A DNA stretch of 5,157 nucleotides from contig DKEN01000134.1 of assembly GCA_002452515.1 (NCBI GenBank), positions 1 to 5,157 of the forward strand, written 5' to 3'. A program made the position numbers and the translations under genes. This document shows positions 1-4,701 of this stretch, one piece after another. Position 1 is the first letter of the stretch; every line of letters begins with the position of its first letter. Source of the stretch: Spartobacteria bacterium UBA6821 (lineage in GTDB: Bacteria > Verrucomicrobiota > Verrucomicrobiia > Chthoniobacterales > UBA6821). Below the pieces are notes generated by a model. That model saw only the letters and a list, made by a program, of their open reading frames with translations. It made no database searches and was not told the DNA's origin.

Positions 1-22
1 TCGCTCCAGTGATTGGTTGGGC
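1..22 (-). other. 5' end of an integron attC site (partial, cut by window edge)
   Basis: Read on the minus strand, GCCCAAC (22 to 16) matches the RYYYAAC R'' core of attC sites. It is followed by nine bases (CAATCACTG) and then GAGCGA, the position and character of the L'' box in many attC sites, where RYYYAAC, about nine bases and AAGC(C)GA follow each other. It begins 19 bases after the stop codon of the minus-strand gene at 42-584, where a cassette's attC belongs. The central part, the L' box and the GTTRRRY end lie outside the window, so the folded site cannot be checked. A chance match is possible, but the complementary GTTGGGC on the other side of the gene makes it less likely. Confidence 0.6.
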
Positions 23-41
23 ATGTGCTAGTGTTACAGTT

Positions 42-584
42 TTAGAATCCTTCATTTCGAATAAAGGCACTAGAATTTCTATCACGCAATCCAGTGATAA
101 TAAGATAAAGGCTTCCTATTCCCATGGCTAGGCAAAGCCAAGTGCCATACCGTCTTTCGCTCTCAATCCTATCGTTGTATGCAGAGATAACGAGTGCGTC
201 TTGTCCTGCAATCTTCATTGTCAGAAACTCGTGGAACGGCAGGATCATCAAGTTGCGATGTGGCGATCCTGCCTCAGAACTGGGAACTCCCAGCGTCACT
301 GGGACGCCAGGTCCGAGAAGTCCAACTACCTCTTGGTTAAATTTTGAAGGGTAAAAGTGTCTAAAGCAACGAAAACGGTATGGCTGATCAGAAAGTCTAA
401 TTTCGAGATAATCATGGTTCTTACCTATCACCCTAGCTTCAGTTACTGTCCCTGTAAATTGAGTAAGATCGCTGTTGTTTAAGGAGGGCTCGTTCAACAA
501 ATGAAAGGTTAAAACAAATGTGATCCCAAGCACGAATACTCCTTGAGTAATCAACCCTATTGGAGTGGGTTTTCTATAGTTCAT
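42..584 (-). CDS. Unrecognised two-transmembrane protein, probable integron cassette gene
   Basis: A 180-residue protein whose family I do not recognise. A positively charged N-terminus (Arg4, Lys5) precedes a hydrophobic segment at about residues 9-29. A polar domain of roughly 115 residues follows, then a second hydrophobic segment at about 147-165 and a basic tail (GLRDRN). By the positive-inside rule both ends are cytoplasmic and the middle domain is outside the inner membrane. That domain looks beta-rich (TGTVTEARV, YLEIRL, VPVTLGV) and ends in a more helical stretch, YNDRIESERRYG, next to the second membrane span. The ATG at 584 lies four bases after a GTTGGGC core and has no ribosome binding site, which is common in integron cassettes; the stop TAA is at 42-44. 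Base composition is lower in GC (about 43% by sampled lines) than the operon to the right. Expression probably depends on an upstream promoter. No function can be assigned. It is confidently a real gene because length, topology and placement agree. Confidence 0.82.
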   Translation of the reverse strand: MNYRKPTPIGLITQGVFVLGITFVLTFHLLNEPSLNNSDLTQFTGTVTEARVIGKNHDYLEIRLSDQPYRFRCFRHFYPSKFNQEVVGLLGPGVPVTLGVPSSEAGSPHRNLMILPFHEFLTMKIAGQDALVISAYNDRIESERRYGTWLCLAMGIGSLYLIITGLRDRNSSAFIRNEGF

Positions 585-588
585 TTAT

Positions 589-595
589 GCCCAAC
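589..595 (-). other. Integron core site GTTGGGC (cassette 5' boundary)
   Basis: On the minus strand GTTGGGC fits the GTTRRRY consensus cut by integron integrases between G and TT. It lies four bases before the ATG of the 180-residue gene. With two flanking bases it is an exact inverted copy of the R'' core on the other side of that gene (GTTGGGCAT at 16-24 against ATGCCCAAC at 587-595). This is expected if TTGGGC came from the same attC as the GCCCAAC end when the circular cassette integrated. No RYYYAAC partner occurs in the 235 bases upstream, so it is the 5' edge of a cassette rather than the 3' half of a preceding attC. Confidence 0.55.
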
Positions 596-599
596 TAGA

Positions 600-626
600 A
601 ATAGACGAAAGTGGTGTTCGTCTATT
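600..626 (-). terminator. 10-bp perfect stem-loop, possible terminator
   Basis: AATAGACGAA (600-609) and TTCGTCTATT (617-626) are exact inverted copies around a 7-base loop. On the minus strand the hairpin lies about 200 bases after the isomerase stop codon and ends 15 bases before the start of the next gene. The bases after it (TTCTAG) contain some T but no proper T-run, and the stem is only moderately GC-rich, so termination would be weak. It could equally be a protein-binding palindrome or part of the chromosomal site into which the cassette was inserted. It is not a complete attC, because the stem is perfectly paired and no R'' core lies beyond it. Confidence 0.35.
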
Positions 627-645
627 CCGTGATTCATCTCTCATA

Positions 646-818
646 GGCGCAGGAAGTTTCGATGCTGCAAAAGGCGTCGCGAGGGAAGGCGTAGTATTCC
701 TACGCCGACCGAGCAGCAATGCTGTGCAGCGCCAATACCGGGCCGTGGGAACGGCCGGGATAGCCTACACGAAGTGTAGCCCTTTAGGGCGAGACGAGCG
801 GGAGCGAGCGAGGCAAAA
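646..818. repeat. Cluster of short palindromes, probable dispersed repeat (REP-like)
   Basis: About 170 bases without a credible gene hold a chain of perfect hairpins. GGCGTAG/CTACGCC (688-694, 700-706) is enclosed by TGCTGC/GCAGCA (663-668, 713-718). Then come GCTG/CAGC (721-724, 727-730), GGCCGT/ACGGCC with a GGGA loop (741-746, 751-756), CTACAC/GTGTAG with a GAA loop (765-770, 774-779) and CCCT/AGGG (780-783, 786-789). The right end carries three GAGCG copies (796-810). The block begins just after the isomerase stop codon. Such density of hairpins is typical of repetitive extragenic palindromes or of a structured 3' transcript end. Copy number cannot be seen from one window. Short ORFs across it on both strands have no coding character. 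Confidence 0.55.
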
Positions 819-829
819 AGCACAAGCCG

Positions 830-1750
830 CTACTTTTCTTTCGGGGCTTCGACTAGCTTACTCACCGCAATCTCATTCAGCGTCACTGGATTCTGTTTCA
901 GAAGCTCGGTAAGATACGCCTTGCTGATCGCTTGGGCGCGTTCTTTGCGAAGCTCATTGGTCAGCGGGACTTTGACCTCGTCAAGGGAGGCAATGTAGGG
1001 CTCTTTGGTCTCGATAAGCTTGATGATGTGCCATCCGTCGGTAGTGCGGATCGCCTCCGTAACCGATCCCTTGGAGAGCGTGATCACACGCGCTTTGATC
1101 TCGGGCTGGATCTGATTTTCAGCCAACCAGCCAAGATCGCCACCACGCGCGGCACTGGCAGCCTCATCGCTCTGGGTTTTGGCCAGACCTGCAAAATCGG
1201 CACTCTTGAGTGCCTTTTGCACGGCATCGAGCTTGGACTGGGCCTTTTCATCGGTTGCCTTGTCCGAACCCTTCGGGTCGGCAATATAGATCTGGGAAAC
1301 GTGATACTGCTTGGGAACCTGAAGGGCGTTGTTCTTCTTGAGCAGATCGTAGGCGGCCTGAAGATCGGCATCGGAGGGATAGTCGGCTGGCGGTGTGGCC
1401 AGGGCTTGAAGATAAGTCTGAGTCACGGCCTGTTGACGGAGACGCTCAAGCTGGGCTGCAACCTGCGGCTGCTGTTCCCATTTCTTGGCCACAGCCTCTT
1501 TATAGACAAGCTGCTGGACGATGAAGCTACGGACGAGTTCATTCAGCGCCGCCGGATCATGGGCGAGTGCGAGCTGGTCCCGCACGGGAAGATTGGCAAG
1601 CAGGGGCTTGATGTCATCGGCACGGACTTCGCTGTCACCAACCTTGGCAATGATGGCGGTATCATCGGAAGCCGTGGCAGCACGAGTCGAGAAGGGTAGG
1701 GTGAGGCTCGCCAGACTGAGGGCGAGAAGGGAGGTGAGTTTCAGGGTCAT
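830..1750 (-). CDS. Secreted parvulin-type peptidyl-prolyl cis-trans isomerase
   Basis: A 306-residue periplasmic foldase of the PpiC/SurA type, which catalyses cis-trans isomerisation of prolyl bonds and assists folding of exported and outer-membrane proteins. Residues 1-24 form a signal peptide ending in TRA before ATA. Residues about 30-140 are a helical SurA-N-like chaperone region (VRSFIVQQLVYKEAV). Residues about 148-248 are the rotamase domain, with the hallmark GGDLGWLA at 203-210 and DGWHIIKLIE at 238-247. A helical tail follows. The second catalytic His of the family is His241. At the usual first His position the protein has Gln153 (VSQIYI), with His150 three residues earlier. The ATG at 1750 is the only start that begins the signal peptide; no Shine-Dalgarno sequence precedes it. 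It is the last gene of the TonB-porin run, so the porin at 2497-4656 is a plausible client. The family call is firm; specific substrate and activity are inference. Confidence 0.93.
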   Translation of the reverse strand: MTLKLTSLLALSLASLTLPFSTRAATASDDTAIIAKVGDSEVRADDIKPLLANLPVRDQLALAHDPAALNELVRSFIVQQLVYKEAVAKKWEQQPQVAAQLERLRQQAVTQTYLQALATPPADYPSDADLQAAYDLLKKNNALQVPKQYHVSQIYIADPKGSDKATDEKAQSKLDAVQKALKSADFAGLAKTQSDEAASAARGGDLGWLAENQIQPEIKARVITLSKGSVTEAIRTTDGWHIIKLIETKEPYIASLDEVKVPLTNELRKERAQAISKAYLTELLKQNPVTLNEIAVSKLVEAPKEK

Positions 1751-1755
1751 GGGTT

Positions 1756-1818
1756 GATTAGGTTAAAGGTGGAAAAGTGTAAGGTGGGAAGGTTTGAGAC
1801 TTTTTACTTTCGCACCTT
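1756..1818 (-). promoter_or_regulatory. Inverted repeat and ACYTNNN tandem units before the isomerase gene
   Basis: The 76-base gap between the coiled-coil gene and the isomerase gene has visible structure. Arms at 1766-1778 (AAGGTGGAAAAGT) and 1806-1818 (ACTTTCGCACCTT) pair over 13 positions with one mismatch and one G-T pair. A nested alternative pairs GGAAGGT (1787-1793) with ACCTTCC (1814-1820). On the minus strand 1793 to 1756 reads as five consecutive units of 7-8 bases beginning ACCT or ACTT (ACCTTCCC, ACCTTAC, ACTTTTCC, ACCTTTA, ACCTAATC). CTTTTTACT also occurs twice, at 1800-1808 and 1823-1831. The two pairings are mutually exclusive, so this could be an attenuator or an mRNA-processing element, or simply a degenerate intergenic repeat. 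There is no T-run to suggest a strong terminator. Confidence 0.35.
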
Positions 1819-1826
1819 CCTGCTTT

Positions 1827-2486
1827 TTACTGCTTTGGCTGGTTATCGTCGTGTTTGATGGTCTGGTCGGTGAGTTTGTTTTGATAGTCTTGCACAAGAT
1901 TTTGGAATTTCACCTTGGTAATACCGACGAACGGCTCACGGGCGGCAATCGCAGTACCAAGTCCGAAATTGGCATAACGATCCAGCACCTCGTTGGCAAG
2001 ACGGTACATCTCGGCATTCTTGACCTGCTGGTCGGCGATACGGCGATCTAGCAGGATGATCTTGGAAGCCAGTTCGGCCCGCTTTCCTTCGGTCTGCTTG
2101 GCATAATCAGCCAGTTTCGCATAGCCGTATTTCCACTTACCCAGTGAGTCACTGAGGTGGGCAATCAGTTGGTCATCGGTGGCAAGTTTCTCCTTCTGAT
2201 CGGCAATCGTCTGATCGTCGGCATGCTTCTGCGCGGTTGTCTTCTTGGTCAGATCGTCAAGCTGTCCCTGCAAATCCTTGATCTTATCCTCGTCATCCGA
2301 CTGCGCGGCCTGGGCGATGGCGAGCTTCGCATTGGAATCGCGGAGTTGAATCATGGTGTTGCGCAGAGCCTCGCGCATTTTCTGTTCTGCAGGAGTCAGC
2401 TTGTCGGCAGCCCTGAGCGGGACTACTGAAAGCAGGAGGGCAAGCAGGGCAAATGTAAAGGACTGCAGGGTGAATCTCATGGTCAT
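1827..2486 (-). CDS. Small secreted coiled-coil protein of a TonB/porin locus, function unknown
   Basis: A 219-residue protein with a signal peptide (about residues 1-26, ending PLRA before ADK), so it is probably periplasmic. Residues about 32-155 are highly charged, Gln/Lys/Asp-rich and alpha-helical, with heptad-like spacing typical of a coiled coil. The C-terminal part is different and looks like a conserved motif: RYANFGLGTAIAAREPFVG at 170-188, followed by KVKFQNLVQDYQNKL. The tail is hydrophilic. I recall similar proteins next to tonB and porin genes in other Gram-negatives, sometimes with unreliable product names, but none with a proven role. I place the start at 2486, ten bases after the porin stop codon; ATG at 2480 (MRFTLQ) is equally good. 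The farther ATG at 2567 would overlap the porin and put a long polar segment before the signal peptide. No Shine-Dalgarno sequence helps to decide. It may bridge or organise the TonB-porin machinery, but that is inference. Confidence 0.85.
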   Translation of the reverse strand: MTMRFTLQSFTFALLALLLSVVPLRAADKLTPAEQKMREALRNTMIQLRDSNAKLAIAQAAQSDDEDKIKDLQGQLDDLTKKTTAQKHADDQTIADQKEKLATDDQLIAHLSDSLGKWKYGYAKLADYAKQTEGKRAELASKIILLDRRIADQQVKNAEMYRLANEVLDRYANFGLGTAIAAREPFVGITKVKFQNLVQDYQNKLTDQTIKHDDNQPKQ

Positions 2487-2496
2487 GATCGGTGAG

Positions 2497-4656
2497 TTAG
2501 AAACGGGAATTAATGTCAACCTGGAGGATGTCGCACTTAAATTGAGGTCCGGCAATACCCGTGGCATTCATCCAGCGGGCCCCGATGAAGACATTCTTGG
2601 AGAGAGCCAGATTGCCGCCAACGGCGAAGCCCTTTAGGTTGGTGCCACCAAGTCCAAAGTCAGCATCACAGAATCCGTCGATCACGGCATCCGACTCAAC
2701 ATAGCGATAACTGACGCCGAAATCCCAGTCCCAGCGCTTCTGCAGGGTACCCGATCCAACCTTGATCTGGCCGATCCAGGCGGTATTGCCACCACCGTAT
2801 CCGGAGCCGTTGGAGCCGGGGTTGTTAATCGGCCCAGGTAGATTGGCGGGACCACTGTTCACGATGCTGTTGTAATTCCAAGCCAAGTTCTGATCCCACT
2901 CTCCGGAGAGGGAGATGACAAAGGGCTCCCAGTGTTTGTAATCAAGACGGCCATTGGCCGAGAGCACATGGAACGGGGTGGCGAGGCCGAAATACTGGTA
3001 CTGGTTGATCGTGCCAAAGTTGTTGTCGACCGTCGACGGGATGTCACGCAGTGCCATGTAGGTATTTCCCTTCTGGGCAAACGATGGACGACTGTCGTCA
3101 GTGCTGAACTGATCAGCGGCACTATAGGCGACCTGCGGAGCGGAAACTTGCCCCTCGACGTTCTGGAAGTAGTAGTAGCCGACAGCCCCCTTGAAGGAGA
3201 GGTCCTTGGTGATCTTCCAGTCGATACCTCCCTGGGCCGCATAGAGATACTTGTCGTCGCTCGCGTATTTCGGCTGGTTCACCGAGGAGAAATTCAGATC
3301 CGTATTGTAGATCGGAAAGAGTCCGCCGTTGAAGAAAGGAGTGAAGCCCTTGAGCACCTTGTAGCGTCCCTGCAAAGCGATACCGTCGAAGCCGATGTCA
3401 TTGGCCCACATGATCGTGGTGGGGGTGAAAAATGGATTGTCAAAACGACCGAAAGTGATCGCGGCCAGTTTATCGGGATCGTCACCAAATTCATACTTGA
3501 GGAAGGCACGGTCGAGCCAGATCGCATAGTCACTGAAGTTGCCCCCCTGCTGTCCGTAGGTCCCTGTGCTGCCAAGCGTCTGACTCTCCGTGACTGGCGA
3601 TCCATTCTGACCCGTTCCAATGCGGAAGCCAGAAGTGAAGTTCTCTCCCAGATTCATGTCGGCTCCGAAACGGAAGCGAAGCCTCAGACGGTCGCGATTC
3701 TGTGTGGTGTTGTAGGTCGGAGGATTGAGAGGAGGAGTCTGCGTCCCTTGAAACTGGGACACATTGAAAGGAGATCCCGTGTTGATCGCATTAAAGTTGA
3801 GGGTGTCAACCGTATCACTCGCGTTATTAGCTGGATAGTAATCCCCCTCATACCGAAAGCGGAAATCAGAGAAGGGGCGGAAGTCTTTCAACCAGGAGGG
3901 ATAATTGGGGGTCGCCCATCCCTCGCTCTGCGCTGCGGCGAGGACATCCTGCTTGATCTCGTTCCTCATCTCGGTCTTCACGATTTCAGGAACATAGGAA
4001 ACGCTGACCGCATCATCGGAAGCGGGAGGGGCTGCTGCTTCCATGGCTGCCTGTTGGGCCGCGGCAGCCTGCTGCGCGGCCTGCTGCGTCACAGCGGCCT
4101 GCTGGGCTGCAACCTTGGCGTCATTCTGCGCCTGCTTGATCAGATCACCGGCATCTTCCTTGGTGAGGATCCCGCGCTGCACAAGACGGTTGATCAGATT
4201 CAGGGTGACATTCTCGGAGGGAGGCACCGGCGGCGGGGCGCTGGCAGCCATCTTGTCGGCAGGCTCGGCAAGATTGGGAGGCTCATCCACGGGAAGCGGA
4301 GCGAGTGGCTTGGCACTTGCAGCGGCAGGCGTTGCCTTGGGGAGCGGAGCAGTCGCATTCGTTGAAGTGGCATTTGCCGCAGGAGATGACGAAGGAGTTG
4401 GGGACTTGGCAGGGGTGCCGGAGGAACCCACCGCATCCGCAGCGGCCAGCAGATCGGCTGCCGTCGGGGCACTCGGTGCGGTTTGGGACTGGGCTGGTGC
4501 AGGATTAGCTGCGCTGCCGTCCTGGGGATCGGAAGCAAAAAGCGAATCGGCAGCCAGAAGTCGCACGGAAGAGAGGGCCAGCACAATGGCTCCGGCCAGC
4601 AGACTGCTCAGAGGCCATGGTCTCTTCAGGGTGATCGGGTAATCGTTCATCATCAT
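2497..4656 (-). CDS. Putative outer-membrane porin with N-terminal coiled-coil extension
   Basis: A 719-residue outer-membrane channel. Residues 1-35 are a signal peptide (hydrophobic core LLAGAIVLALSSV, cleavage near LLA/AD). Residues about 40-148 are a low-complexity Ala/Pro/Ser linker. Residues 149-180 form a helical segment, NLINRLVQRGILTKEDAGDL, of the kind found at the start of the 'putative porin' family (Porin_5-like). An Ala/Gln coiled coil follows at 181-209. From about 257 (DFRPFSDFRFRYEGDYY) to the end, alternating aromatic and polar strands with Gly/Asn/Asp-rich loops indicate a beta-barrel. The last strand ends ILQVDINSRF, with the terminal Phe recognised by the BAM complex. There is no TonB-receptor plug domain. 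It follows tonB by 45 bases and is the centre of the gene run, so it may be energised or tethered by that TonB, but this is inference. Substrate is unknown. ATG triplets at 4656, 4653 and 4650 are all possible starts; the first is used. Confident as a porin, less so for the exact family. Confidence 0.9.
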   Translation of the reverse strand: MMMNDYPITLKRPWPLSSLLAGAIVLALSSVRLLAADSLFASDPQDGSAANPAPAQSQTAPSAPTAADLLAAADAVGSSGTPAKSPTPSSSPAANATSTNATAPLPKATPAAASAKPLAPLPVDEPPNLAEPADKMAASAPPPVPPSENVTLNLINRLVQRGILTKEDAGDLIKQAQNDAKVAAQQAAVTQQAAQQAAAAQQAAMEAAAPPASDDAVSVSYVPEIVKTEMRNEIKQDVLAAAQSEGWATPNYPSWLKDFRPFSDFRFRYEGDYYPANNASDTVDTLNFNAINTGSPFNVSQFQGTQTPPLNPPTYNTTQNRDRLRLRFRFGADMNLGENFTSGFRIGTGQNGSPVTESQTLGSTGTYGQQGGNFSDYAIWLDRAFLKYEFGDDPDKLAAITFGRFDNPFFTPTTIMWANDIGFDGIALQGRYKVLKGFTPFFNGGLFPIYNTDLNFSSVNQPKYASDDKYLYAAQGGIDWKITKDLSFKGAVGYYYFQNVEGQVSAPQVAYSAADQFSTDDSRPSFAQKGNTYMALRDIPSTVDNNFGTINQYQYFGLATPFHVLSANGRLDYKHWEPFVISLSGEWDQNLAWNYNSIVNSGPANLPGPINNPGSNGSGYGGGNTAWIGQIKVGSGTLQKRWDWDFGVSYRYVESDAVIDGFCDADFGLGGTNLKGFAVGGNLALSKNVFIGARWMNATGIAGPQFKCDILQVDINSRF
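4030..4110 (-). repeat. Ala/Gln low-complexity repeat within the porin gene
   Basis: The DNA encodes about 27 residues made almost only of Ala and Gln (porin residues 183-209), as repeats of AQQAA type built from GCN and CAG codons. At protein level it continues the helix of residues 149-180 as a coiled coil. At DNA level the CAG/GCC-rich triplets could change length by slippage, altering the distance between the barrel and the N-terminal linker. It is in frame and does not disrupt the gene. Confidence 0.6.
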
Positions 4657-4701
4657 CTTAAGTCGGGTAAAAGGCAGTTGTCAGGTAGTAGCGAGATCGC
4701 G

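Noticed and set aside
16..595. The 9-bp inverted repeat GTTGGGCAT as terminal repeats of a small transposable element
   Set aside because: The repeats are very short, there is no evident target duplication and no transposase, and they match the integron core consensus at the positions expected for a cassette.
600..626. The 10-bp palindrome as the stem of a complete attC preceding the cassette
   Set aside because: The stem is perfect, without the extrahelical bases expected of attC, and no RYYYAAC core is found on the far side; only the GTTGGGC side matches.
641..912. Short open frames in the palindrome-rich gap (60 codons on the minus strand, 62 on the plus strand)
   Set aside because: They run through the hairpin cluster and one overlaps the end of the isomerase gene; the translations have no signal, membrane segment or domain, and the DNA is better explained as palindromic repeat.
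932..1699. Open frame of 255 codons on the plus strand opposite the isomerase gene
   Set aside because: It mirrors a clearly coding parvulin gene and its Gly/Leu/Ile-rich translation shows no domain; it is a shadow of the codon usage on the other strand.
2487..2567. N-terminal extension of the coiled-coil gene to an ATG at 2567
   Set aside because: It would overlap the porin gene by about 70 bases and place a polar segment before a good signal peptide; the starts at 2486 or 2480 give normal secretion signals.
4030..4110. CRISPR-like or other array in the porin gene
   Set aside because: The repetition is only Ala/Gln codons in frame, without repeats and spacers of fixed length.
2932..4365. 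Open frame of 477 codons on the plus strand opposite the porin gene
   Set aside because: It is wholly antisense to a well-supported porin, its translation is low-complexity and rich in Arg, Gly, Ile and Val without a recognisable domain, and GC-rich coding DNA often leaves long open antisense frames.
4043..4642. Ala-rich open frame on the plus strand opposite the porin N-terminus
   Set aside because: Its composition comes from reading the Ala/Pro/Gln-rich codons of the porin linker in reverse; there is no start context or domain.
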